A DNA stretch of 64,000 nt. Origin: Pirellulales bacterium. GTDB lineage: Bacteria > Planctomycetota > Planctomycetia > Pirellulales > JALHPA01. Each line of letters starts with the position of its first letter. Within the stretch, counting starts at the first letter, position 1. Under the pieces are notes generated by a model. The model was not told the origin of the DNA. It searched no databases and was given only the letters and a program-made list of their open reading frames with translations. The stretch covers positions 21,070 through 85,069 of the forward strand of contig JANRLT010000015.1 of assembly GCA_033762255.1 (NCBI GenBank), in the 5' to 3' direction. Position numbers and translations under genes: made by a program. This document shows, piece by piece, positions 45,378 through 53,446 of this stretch.

Positions 45378-45487
45378 TTGTGCGACTCAAAATTTGGTCG
45401 AGTACTATTCTTTCGCTGTCAGTGACAAATCCTGTAAATTAGCTGACTCATAACTCTGAATTCTTACCCTCGCATTCACCTCGCTTC

Positions 45488-46342
45488 TCAACCTTCCTTC
45501 CCCACTCGTCGCGGCGTTGATTTGTACTTTTCCAGCACACCCAGCACCAGCGCGCGTAGCTTTGGTTCCGCCGCGTGGGCCGTGGCGATGATCTTGGGGA
45601 CGTCGGCCACTTCCAGGCAATCGGGAAAGCACATGTCCGTGATGATCGAAAATCCGACCGTCCGCAGCCCGCAATGGGCGGCCACGATCACCTCGGGCAC
45701 GGTGGACATGCCGACCACATCCGCCCCGATCTGCCGCAAAAAGCGGTATTCCGCCCGTGTCTCCAGGTTGGGTCCGCTGACCGCGACCAGCACGCCACGA
45801 TGGGCGATGATGTTGTTTTTGCGCGCGACTTCCAGGGCCACCTCGTTGAGGGCGTGGTCGTAGGGCTGGCTCATATCGGGAAAGCGCGGCCCCAGGCGTT
45901 CGTCGTTGATGCCAATCAGCGGGTTCCCCCCCATGAGGTTGATATGGTCGTCGATGACCATGATGTGTCCCAGCCCATAAAAGGGATTCATGCCACCCAC
46001 GGCGTTGCTGACCACCAGCAGTTCCGCCCCCAGGGCCTGCATCACGCGGACCGGCAGCGTGATCTGTTTGAGGGGGTACCCCTCGTACATGTGAAACCGC
46101 CCCTCCATGGCCAGCACCGACAGTCCGCATAGTTTGCCGCAAACAAGCCTCCCGCGATGGCTAGTGGCGGTGGACTGGGGAAAATGGGGGATGTCGGTAT
46201 ATTCGATGCTGGCTTCGATCTGAATTTGCTCAACCAGGCTCCCCAGGCCGGTCCCCAGGATAATTCCCGCCTGCGGAGGGTGGTTCCAGTGCGAGCGGAT
46301 AAAGCGGACGGCGTCCTGGATTTTGTCAAAAAGATCAAGCAT
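45488..46342 (-). CDS. punA: Purine nucleoside phosphorylase
   Basis: A 284-aa trimeric-type phosphorylase splitting purine nucleosides with phosphate. Conserved blocks are IILGTGLGSL, SHRGRLVCGKL (phosphate site), MEGRFHMYEGYPL, VSNAVGGMN, SGPNLETRAEYRFLRQIGAD and VVGMSTVPEVIVAAHCGLR. The base-recognition position, Asn243 in human PNP (SLITNKV), is Asp here (SIITDMC), as in methylthioadenosine phosphorylases. This could broaden use to 6-aminopurines; that is inference. It pairs functionally with deoA upstream in the window for nucleoside salvage. Confidence 0.94.
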   Translation of the reverse strand: MLDLFDKIQDAVRFIRSHWNHPPQAGIILGTGLGSLVEQIQIEASIEYTDIPHFPQSTATSHRGRLVCGKLCGLSVLAMEGRFHMYEGYPLKQITLPVRVMQALGAELLVVSNAVGGMNPFYGLGHIMVIDDHINLMGGNPLIGINDERLGPRFPDMSQPYDHALNEVALEVARKNNIIAHRGVLVAVSGPNLETRAEYRFLRQIGADVVGMSTVPEVIVAAHCGLRTVGFSIITDMCFPDCLEVADVPKIIATAHAAEPKLRALVLGVLEKYKSTPRRVGKEG

Positions 46343-46545
46343 GGCGGGTAAAATAAGTTAATACGATAGGTTGGCGGGACGGCCATTGCTGGCGGCGGTG
46401 AGAAAATTCATACGGCTGAAGTTGCACACGCTAGTCAAAACGCAGGCTGGCGGCACTGGCTGCCGATACGTCAACCGGTAAACGGCATTGGGCATATCTT
46501 ATCGCATCTGGGGGAGAGTTTCAATTCTGGCGGATTGACGGTGTA

Positions 46546-46569
46546 GTAGGTCCCGTCCGCCGGACGGGA
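46546..46569. repeat. Dispersed palindrome, family B
   Basis: TAGGTCCCGTCCGCCGGACG-GGA with the perfect palindromic core TCCCGTCCGCCGGACGGGA. Located downstream of no gene and upstream of the phosphorylase gene. Confidence 0.65.
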
Positions 46570-46655
46570 TCAGGGATGTAAAGTCAAAGATGTTTCACTT
46601 GTGGAAAATTGTAGGAGAACTTGCTAAATGTTCCGGCTGGAATGAGCGTTCAAGC

Positions 46656-46718
46656 GCTGACCAGAATTCTGGCGAATTCTGCTACATGGCTGACCAGAAT
46701 GGCGAATTCTGCTACTGC
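46656..46718. repeat. Two-copy tandem repeat (GCTGACCAGAAT..GCGAATTCTGCTAC)
   Basis: GCTGACCAGAAT-TCT-GGCGAATTCTGCTAC starts at 46656 and again at 46689; the second copy lacks the TCT. Non-coding. Confidence 0.7.
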
Positions 46719-46760
46719 CTGGCGCAGGAGAATCAGCCGCGTAGCGGCGGCGGATTGTAG

Positions 46761-46780
46761 CCGGGGGTGCAAACCCCCGG
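46761..46780. repeat. Strong hairpin downstream of the DUF3445 gene
   Basis: CCGGGGGT-GCAA-ACCCCCGG forms an 8-bp perfect stem 41 bp beyond the stop of the 46821-47711 gene. A terminator role on the minus strand is possible, although the following bases are not T-rich. Confidence 0.5.
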
Positions 46781-46820
46781 AATGATAATGCTAAAAACTA
46801 TTCTGCCGGGCCGCGGCCTA

Positions 46821-47711
46821 CTATTTCCAATCGTCCGGCGGATCAGTCGCGGTGTCCGACTCGGCAGCGCGCAGCAGCAAGATGATCGCCTCCCGCGCGT
46901 CGGTCAGGCCTTTGTATTCCGCCGGTGCGTAAGGCATGGTCTCTAGCAGCCGCGCTAGTCCGGCGGCGGTCGCAGGTGATTCCAGCACCCGCCGTAGCGG
47001 CACGACCTCCATGCGAATGGCAAAGAGAATGCTACGGCTAATCGGCAGCTTGAGTAATAGCTGATGTTCCAGTCGTATCCAAAACTCGTCGACCACCACG
47101 GTTTTACCCAGTGGCGGGCGCGGACGGTCGGGGTGTTGGTTTAGGTCGGGAACTCGGCTGTAACCGGCGTTTTCGCGTAGCCAGGCAACGCCGGGGGACA
47201 TTCGGGCAAAAAATGTCTCTATCTTGCTGTCAAGCTCCGCGTTTAGCCCCGGCACGGGATGGTGCGTTTCGCTCATCGTCCGCTGAAGCTTGTCGCGCAA
47301 TGCCCACGAGCTGGGAAAGCAGACCACGCCGCCGATGAGCCGATGATCCCCTTTGTCGTCCGGGTGCATCCAGGCAAAGTCGGCTTCCCAACCACGCCCC
47401 AACTCTAACAACTGTGCCCACGGCGGGAGAGCGGGGTTAATGGAGACGCCCAGCGTTTGAGCCAGTTCCACCGTCTCCCGCAGGGGGGAATGGGCGGCAT
47501 CGGTCAGTGCCGCGTATTTCTCGGGGTCTTCATCCAGCCAGTGCGCCCGTTCCCGGCGCACCGCGTCCGTGGGATCGCGCCGGGCAAAAAATGCCTCCAC
47601 ATTTCCCGGCCTCAGCCCCATGACCCATTTGTGTTTCGCGTCGGCCATGAGTCGCCCCCAATCCGGCCCGCCGCCGCGGTTGAACGGTGTTGGTATGTCA
47701 TGTGAGATCAT
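46821..47711 (-). CDS. DUF3445 / heme-dependent oxidative N-demethylase-like protein
   Basis: A 296-aa soluble protein of the DUF3445 (HODM alpha-subunit) family. Family pattern segments are clear: KWVMGLRPGNVEAFFARRDP near the N-terminus, LIGGVVCFPSSWALRDKLQR with MSETHHPVPGLNAELD in the middle, and FWIRLEHQLLLKLPISRSIL with FAIRMEVVPLRR near residue 230. Characterised members are PAS-fold heme proteins that oxidatively demethylate dimethylamine-type substrates with partner subunits. No partner reductase lies nearby, so a stand-alone role is possible. ATG 47711 has GGGGAG upstream; ATG 47729 is also in frame. Confidence 0.83.
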   Translation of the reverse strand: MISHDIPTPFNRGGGPDWGRLMADAKHKWVMGLRPGNVEAFFARRDPTDAVRRERAHWLDEDPEKYAALTDAAHSPLRETVELAQTLGVSINPALPPWAQLLELGRGWEADFAWMHPDDKGDHRLIGGVVCFPSSWALRDKLQRTMSETHHPVPGLNAELDSKIETFFARMSPGVAWLRENAGYSRVPDLNQHPDRPRPPLGKTVVVDEFWIRLEHQLLLKLPISRSILFAIRMEVVPLRRVLESPATAAGLARLLETMPYAPAEYKGLTDAREAIILLLRAAESDTATDPPDDWK

Positions 47712-47757
47712 GCTGCCGCGACTCCCCAAGGTGCCGCCTCATTGATGTGTTGACATG

Positions 47758-47778
47758 CCCCGTCCGGCGGATGGGACC
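47758..47778. repeat. Dispersed palindrome, family B (variant)
   Basis: CCCCGTCCGGCGGATGGGAC lies between the start of the DUF3445 gene and the stop of the PA14/LamG gene. The right arm has one mismatch from the perfect family B core. Confidence 0.55.
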
Positions 47779-47790
47779 ACAAAATGCCAA

Positions 47791-50700
47791 TCACTCTCCT
47801 CGTGTGGTATCACCACCGTCGCTTAATGAATATCCGCGCACTTCTTCCGCGGACAGAACCCGTCCAAGTACGAGGACATCATCAAAGATCACCGTTCCGG
47901 TACCCCCGCCCGGCCCCAGATCCAGTCCCAGGCGGTTGCTGCTGCTGGTTCGGCGGGTGAGATTCCCGGCGCCCGCGAGTCGGCCGTCGAGGTAGAGCCG
48001 GTGCCCGCCGTCGCCGACCGTGCTAACAACATGATGCCACTCGCCGTCATTCACGCTCTCCGCCGCTATGATCGGGTCGGCGTTTTGCAGGCGGAATTGC
48101 GGCTTGCCCCCTTCCAACATCAGCGTATGGTCGCTCCAGCGGTTGTTGTAGCTGCTGTACCGTTTAGCCTCGCACAATCGCAGGTTCGGGGCAGTCGTTT
48201 TAAACCAAAAGGCGACGGAGTAGTTGGTGTCCGGCAATCGCAACTCCTCATCGATGGCGAATATGGCCGGTCCAAATTCCCCCTTCGCGGTGAGTTCGAT
48301 GCCATGGCCGGTCTGACCAGGGCTCCGCCGCGCGTCGCCCGTCAGCCGCCCAAACACATCTCCACCGGCCGCGCTCCAAAAAAGGGAGGCGTCTTGATCT
48401 TCAAAATTGAACCGGGCGAGTACCTCGGGCCGCTTCTCCGTCACCACTTCCACCGCCGTTTTCTCGCCGACCGCCGTGGGGTGTAAAAACTCGGGCAGTA
48501 CCGCCCGACGGTCAAGGCTGGGCGTGTCGTGGCTAAGAGCGATGGCAGCTTCTCCCTTTTTGAACCCGCATTCGAGTTTCAGGTCCACGCGCTGTCCAGC
48601 TGCCAGACGGACGCGGGTATAGCTATGTTCTTGTGTTGAATCAATGACGAGATGGCCATTGAGCCATAATTTGGTAAAAGTCGGCTTGCCTCTGTCCCGC
48701 CATGGAAAGTTGCCGCGCACCTCAAAACGCAGGTCTTCATTCGTGGCGGCTTCGTATTGACCGGTCCATCTCGCGCTGAACGTGTCCGCGGTGATGGCCT
48801 TGTCCGGCGCGCCTTGTCCCCAGTTAAAATAGACGAGCTGGTCCTCGCGGGTGATAACCGGCGAACCGGAACAGTCCGGTGTGTTAAAGTACTCGCCTAT
48901 CAGTCCGGTGCCGTTGCGTTTGGCAACTGATTTTACGGTGTCATGCAGAACAAATTTACCTTCCTGGCGATGCCAGCCCTCCCAGCCGGTTATGCGATAG
49001 ATGGGCGCTCCGCCGCCGCTGTTGAGCGCAAAGTAAAGCACCTCGCCGGTCTTGGGATCCGTATGGAGCCGACCGCACGGGTATTCGTTGGCATTATACA
49101 TGCCGTAGGCTTCCTTGGGACTATAGTCGGTCGGCACGCGCAGCAGTTCGTCCACGTACAGTCCATCCTCTGTCCAGACCGTCGGGCGGGCTGTTTCTTC
49201 GTCGGAGGCATCACCCCAAATGACGCACCCCTGGGCGAGTCCCACCAACCCCCGGGCCATAGCGGTGCTGCCGGTCTCGTGGTCGTTGTCCGGGCTATGC
49301 CGGCCGACGCTCCAAAGTAGTTTGCCGGCATTATCCCACTTCACTAACCGGTCGATCGCGGAACAAGAGTTGTAGTACCACGCGCCGTGGTTTTCCGAGC
49401 CTTCGTGGGGGTTTTTTGCCCCTTCGGCAAAGCTGCCATAAGTGTTGCCGGCCGGGTCATGGCGATAGTCTCCGGGGAAATAATTACCTCCCGCTTCGGA
49501 TATGCCGGGGAGCTGGGCGGACGGCATATCGCGGTAAATGGGTGTGCCCCCCTGGGTGATATTTTCCGGGTCGAACCGTTTTGCGGGTTGGTAATCCGTG
49601 GGCGCTGGAGTGGTGAACAGCGTTAATGTCAGGGGATTGATCCGACCGCCGATTTGGTGGCCTATCATCCAGTCAAGCTCATTATCGGCGGCTTGACCGT
49701 CATCGTTTAGGTCCACCCATAGGTACGCCCTCCGCTTATTATCGCGCCAAGAACTAGCAACACATGGGCGGATGGTTTTGGCCTTTGGGTCATAGATCAC
49801 CAGCGAAAGACCGCCGTGTAAAGCCCCCCCCTGGATGTATACCCGGCCTTCCTTTTCAAAGAGATCGGGTACTTGCGGCACCGTTGAGAACGGGTTGGAG
49901 GCGAATACATCCTGGTACACCTCTGCCACGCGCCACGTCTTTTTCGCATAGTCCACCTCCCACCTTACCAGCCCCTGTTGCGGCGCATTGGCCAGTGTCC
50001 AGACAAACCGCGGATCGGCAGGTTCCGGGCAAGCAATCACACCGTAGTGCTGCGCTCCGTACCACTCGCGGAGGAGTCTCCCTTCGGCGTCAAAGCGAGC
50101 CGTGCGACGGGGAGGAGTATGATGCCCTTCGGTAACAATGAATCCTCCTTCATGATCGGCTTCGATGTCCGAGATGCCGCGAAAGTTGGTTGGCACGTAC
50201 ACGCCGTCGCCGCGCCCCGCGGGCAGACCGTATTCCTTGAGCAAGTTGCCCGACGAATCAAATCGTTTTACTTGATGTCGCGGATTTGTGTTTGAAAACA
50301 TAAGACTATTTTCGGCGACTAGGATATTTCCCGATTTTGGATCCGCCGCCAGTCGCCAAGGGTGCAGTAATTGATCGGCGGAGATGACCACCTTTGGTTC
50401 TTTCTGATCGCGTGTGAACGAAACCACCGCTCCGCCAGAGATCGCGTACGCGATACCATCTTTTCCGCCGGCAATGCCCGCCAGTTTGGTAAAACCTTTT
50501 GCCGTATCGATCAATTTTCCGTCTTTCCCGCTGTACCAGCATACCGCATCGTACTGGGGAAACGCGGCCAGGATCAGATCGCCGCTTGCATCAGCCGCGA
50601 GGTCGGCGGGGCACTTCTCTATCCTGAGCATCCGTTTTTCCTCGTCCTTGGCGGACGGCGGAGGAGTGTAGCCTTCCCACCCTAAATTCCAAGGTTGGGG

Positions 50701-51351
50701 CGACGTGTCACCCCCAGTGAATACCTTGCCCGTCTTGGCGTCGTATCCGTATAAATCGCCATTCGGCATTAATTCATAGAGTCGCCCGTTCACGAGTGTG
50801 ATTGCGAGGGTCGGTTGTGCCCATGGATCGGCTGACCAGCGATCATTCACCCACAAATGCTTACCGTTTAGATCGGTTTTTACGGCGTAATGCGCGCCCT
50901 CGTTGGCAGCGCCGACACGGTACAGGCCGGTGGAGTCGATTGCCGCCCCGACGGGGGCCTCGTGGTTGCCGGTGGCCCGTTCCCACGCCGGGTCAACGTT
51001 TTGGCCTATTTGCATGAGGTACTCCGCCCGCAGACCGGTCGTGGCGAGAAGTTTCCATGAGTAGTCGCCGGGTGGCAGCGGATTACCGTAGCGGTCCATG
51101 CCGTCCCAGAACGCGGTGTGCTTGCCGGCCGTATGCGGAGCGCCCGTAAATAAAGTGCGCACAAGTCGACCGTCATTCTGATAAATCGCTAGCGATAAAC
51201 GCTGGGCTTTGGACAGGTCGAAGTTAATAACCGCGCCGGAAAGCGAGTCTGGCAGCACCGGACGTTCGGCTTGCACGCCGGTCCACATAGCCAACGAGAA
51301 AATTATCAATACCAAAGCGAATAAACTTCGACGAATCATCGTGTTAGGCAT
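47791..51351 (-). CDS. Large secreted multidomain protein (propeller, PA14, LamG)
   Basis: A 1186-aa exported protein. ATG 51351 is chosen for the ribosome binding site GAGG 7 bp upstream; a signal peptide follows (RRSLFALVLIIFSLAMWTGV). Domains in order: a FlgD-like Ig module (RLSLAIYQNDGRLVRTLFTG, ending PPGDYSW), NHL/propeller-type repeats over about residues 130-800 including the calcium-loop-like DLNDDGQAADNELDW, a PA14 domain (about 820-940, GLIGEYFNTPDCSGSPVI to VDLKLECGFKKGEAAIAL), and a C-terminal LamG/concanavalin-like domain (ARFNFEDQ to VIFDDVLVLGRVLS). PA14 and LamG usually bind carbohydrates. Attachment to or breakdown of polysaccharide is plausible, but no catalytic residues were identified. 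Confidence 0.85.
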   Translation of the reverse strand: MPNTMIRRSLFALVLIIFSLAMWTGVQAERPVLPDSLSGAVINFDLSKAQRLSLAIYQNDGRLVRTLFTGAPHTAGKHTAFWDGMDRYGNPLPPGDYSWKLLATTGLRAEYLMQIGQNVDPAWERATGNHEAPVGAAIDSTGLYRVGAANEGAHYAVKTDLNGKHLWVNDRWSADPWAQPTLAITLVNGRLYELMPNGDLYGYDAKTGKVFTGGDTSPQPWNLGWEGYTPPPSAKDEEKRMLRIEKCPADLAADASGDLILAAFPQYDAVCWYSGKDGKLIDTAKGFTKLAGIAGGKDGIAYAISGGAVVSFTRDQKEPKVVISADQLLHPWRLAADPKSGNILVAENSLMFSNTNPRHQVKRFDSSGNLLKEYGLPAGRGDGVYVPTNFRGISDIEADHEGGFIVTEGHHTPPRRTARFDAEGRLLREWYGAQHYGVIACPEPADPRFVWTLANAPQQGLVRWEVDYAKKTWRVAEVYQDVFASNPFSTVPQVPDLFEKEGRVYIQGGALHGGLSLVIYDPKAKTIRPCVASSWRDNKRRAYLWVDLNDDGQAADNELDWMIGHQIGGRINPLTLTLFTTPAPTDYQPAKRFDPENITQGGTPIYRDMPSAQLPGISEAGGNYFPGDYRHDPAGNTYGSFAEGAKNPHEGSENHGAWYYNSCSAIDRLVKWDNAGKLLWSVGRHSPDNDHETGSTAMARGLVGLAQGCVIWGDASDEETARPTVWTEDGLYVDELLRVPTDYSPKEAYGMYNANEYPCGRLHTDPKTGEVLYFALNSGGGAPIYRITGWEGWHRQEGKFVLHDTVKSVAKRNGTGLIGEYFNTPDCSGSPVITREDQLVYFNWGQGAPDKAITADTFSARWTGQYEAATNEDLRFEVRGNFPWRDRGKPTFTKLWLNGHLVIDSTQEHSYTRVRLAAGQRVDLKLECGFKKGEAAIALSHDTPSLDRRAVLPEFLHPTAVGEKTAVEVVTEKRPEVLARFNFEDQDASLFWSAAGGDVFGRLTGDARRSPGQTGHGIELTAKGEFGPAIFAIDEELRLPDTNYSVAFWFKTTAPNLRLCEAKRYSSYNNRWSDHTLMLEGGKPQFRLQNADPIIAAESVNDGEWHHVVSTVGDGGHRLYLDGRLAGAGNLTRRTSSSNRLGLDLGPGGGTGTVIFDDVLVLGRVLSAEEVRGYSLSDGGDTTRGE

Positions 51352-51384
51352 GAAAATCCTCAACGACAAAGAACTATGGGTCAA

Positions 51385-52091
51385 TTGTGCGCGTGGCGGA
51401 TCAGGAATAGACGGTTGCTGAAATTGCCTTATGACCTCGAACGTAGCGCTATTTCAGGATAGCGACAGTCACAACCGTATTATCGTAGATTGGCACGACA
51501 GCGATAGTTCGTATCGTACCTGTGGGAAAAACTGGAGTCAACAAAATGCACATTCACACGTGGGATACGCTGTCGCCTGGAAAAGTAAGACCGCCACTGG
51601 ATAAAATCCAGAGCCAAGGCAGTCATCGGTGATCATAAACACCGTAACCGCCGATGGCTGCGGCGGTTTACCTTGTGTTAAACAAGAAAATGAAAATTAA
51701 GCGATAGAGGGCTAAACGTGTTCTGCCGCTGTAATTGTTACGATTTATTTAGCTGCGACGCGCAGCGGAGCGAATTGAGAAACCTGAAAATCGTTTATCA
51801 TAGAGTTGCGGAGAAGACACCGAGGGGCATGGAGAAAATGGGATAGAAAAAATCTTTTACCGAACAGCAACTTGGATTATAGTGGCTACCGTTTAACAAA
51901 TGGATGCTTATTCTCTGTTCGTTCGTCCGAACAGATCATCACAAGGGATTTTCCGAGGGCGGACGCAAAGCCCAGTTCATACCAAACGGTGGGATTACAA
52001 AACATTGTGCCAAGGTGTGAGTCTCTTTAAGTTTACCACATGCGTCAGCGGGCCGGAGCGAAGCGTGTTGATTATGAAAACCGACCCGCCG
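51385..52091. other. Long intergenic region
   Basis: About 700 bp with no convincing coding sequence. Short open frames at 51806-52030 and 51900-52292 lack ribosome binding sites and family features. A family A palindrome (AACCGCCGATGGCTGCGGCG, 51647-51669) is the only clear structure. Confidence 0.5.
51647..51669. repeat. Dispersed palindrome, family A (variant)
   Basis: AACCGCCGATGGCTGCGGCG-GTT; outer arms AACCGCC/GGCGGTT pair perfectly. Confidence 0.55.
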
Positions 52092-52727
52092 CTAGCTCCG
52101 TTGCTTGCGATTATTAGGCCGTGTGTTGGTACTGCTTTCTCTGTTCAATACTGCGTGCAAACGCCTACGCGTGTACCGTTGCAACAGAATTGGGTAGACG
52201 TTGACCACAATGTTGCCCAAGCTGAGGTAAACCGCCCAGCCTGGCCAGCCGATGCTCCACGCCCAAGCCGCGGACACGATTCCAAGCAATAACAATACGA
52301 TGTGTCCGCGTTCGCTTTGCTCCGTGCGCAAGAGGAAGTCAGCAGCGGAACGACGGCCGCGAATCACACGAAAGTTAGGATCTCTTCGGCGTTCCCAACG
52401 GTTTGCGAGATCCCCGTTGGGAGCGAATTTGCGAAAAATGAGCACGCCGAGCGACTCGTAAAGCCGACCCGTATGTTCAAATCGTCGAACGGCGAAGTAG
52501 GCACTTGGCAAGATCCACCAGAGTGAGATACAAGCTATGACCAGGAGCGCGAACCACGCCCCGGGAAGAAAGTCACCGGATGGATACGCGAAAGGTCTCA
52601 GCGGGCCCCAGACGTACAGCCAAAACATCAGAAGGGGGCCTAACCAGCCTCCGGCCATACTCGCAAAGGGCAAGATATTTATTCCATGCGTTGGCGGGTC
52701 ATGGCCTAGTCTGTCGCTTCGTGACAT
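52092..52727 (-). CDS. CrtO-like integral membrane acyltransferase homologue
   Basis: A 211-aa protein with about four hydrophobic segments (LGPLLMFWLYVWGPL, AWFALLVIACISLWWIL, IVLLLLGIVSAAWAW, AVYLSLGNIVVNVYPILL). The pattern FEHTGRLYESLGVLIFRKFA, then ADFLLRTEQSERGHIVLLLL, then NIVVNVYPILLQRYTRRRL follows the glycosyl-4,4'-diaponeurosporenoate acyltransferase (CrtO) family: an E/RxE pair before a helix and NxPxxxQRYxRxRL near the end. No carotenoid genes are nearby, so the substrate is unknown. ATG 52727 is used; Met24 is an alternative. Confidence 0.62.
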   Translation of the reverse strand: MSRSDRLGHDPPTHGINILPFASMAGGWLGPLLMFWLYVWGPLRPFAYPSGDFLPGAWFALLVIACISLWWILPSAYFAVRRFEHTGRLYESLGVLIFRKFAPNGDLANRWERRRDPNFRVIRGRRSAADFLLRTEQSERGHIVLLLLGIVSAAWAWSIGWPGWAVYLSLGNIVVNVYPILLQRYTRRRLHAVLNRESSTNTRPNNRKQRS

Positions 52728-53444
52728 AGATGGGCTATCTCAACCAAGAACGTCGAAAAATAATCAGCATCCAGAAATCCGCGTATTCCAACACACAATA
52801 TTCTGCATAGCCGTAGCTTATTGTCAACCAAATTTAATCAATAGTTTGCCACACGGAAATTCTGTAGAATTCTGCGCTTCCAAACTATACTTGATTTGTG
52901 TATTCGCCCATACCAGATTCGTTTTCCTGGCTGATCCCTGCCTTGCCATGGCTAAAAATCAGCTTGCTATGGAGCTACATCGACGGACATGCTTGCCGGG
53001 GTACAGATCCCAGTTAAGAGAAACTACGGCCAACACTCTATTTGCTAATTCGACCACACCCCACTCCTCCAAGGCCCTCGACCCAGCCATCCCCCAAGGG
53101 AATGCTTTTGGCAAATTGAAAACCACTATCGGGAGGTGGAGAAGGGGGAAATGGGAAAGTATGAATGCGGAAAGCAGAATGAATTCACTTATGTATTGCT
53201 GTTCGTACTACTGGTTCCCTTGCTACACAGTGCCTGTCGACGGGTGGACGCCATGCCACCAGTTGCCTGCTCTGTGTCCTTAGGTTCCTGCCGCTGCGCT
53301 TCGTAATAAATCTATTTTTTAGTGCTCCTTGACTCCGCGCTCCGCTGCGCGTCGCGGCTAAACAAAAACCAGCAACCAAAAACCATAACGCCAGCTAGTC
53401 CCGTCCGGCGGACGGGACCTACACTGGTTCCCGGCGGACGGGGC
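52728..53444. other. Long intergenic region
   Basis: 717 bp. A 248-codon open frame on the plus strand (52537-53283) overlaps the CrtO-like gene and has no protein-like composition, so it is not called. The right end holds family B palindromes at 53396-53422 and 53431-53446, the latter overlapping the stop of the enolase-superfamily gene. Confidence 0.5.
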
Positions 53445-53446
53445 TT
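53396..53446. repeat. Two family B palindromes next to a stop codon
   Basis: TAGTCCCGTCCGGCGGACGG-GACCTAC (53396-53422) is a perfect palindrome in its core, followed by CCGGCGGACGGGGCT (53431-53446), which touches the stop codon of the gene ending at 53445. Confidence 0.65.

Larger units (their letters stand above)
46343..46820. other. Intergenic gap with tandem and palindromic repeats
   Basis: 478 bp with no gene. It contains a family B palindrome (46546-46569), a partial family C start (TTGTAGGAG near 46609), a 33-bp tandem duplication (46656-46718) and the hairpin CCGGGGGTGCAAACCCCCGG (46761-46780). Confidence 0.6.

Noticed and set aside
45405..46142. 245-codon minus-strand frame within the purine nucleoside phosphorylase gene
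   Set aside because: Same strand but another frame of a clearly conserved enzyme; Gly/Arg/His-rich nonsense.
51806..52292. Small plus-strand frames in the gap between the PA14/LamG gene and the CrtO-like gene
   Set aside because: No ribosome binding site or protein-like composition; the second runs into the CrtO-like gene on the other strand.
52537..53283. 248-codon plus-strand frame overlapping the CrtO-like gene
   Set aside because: No recognisable domain, erratic composition, and it spans repeat-like intergenic DNA.
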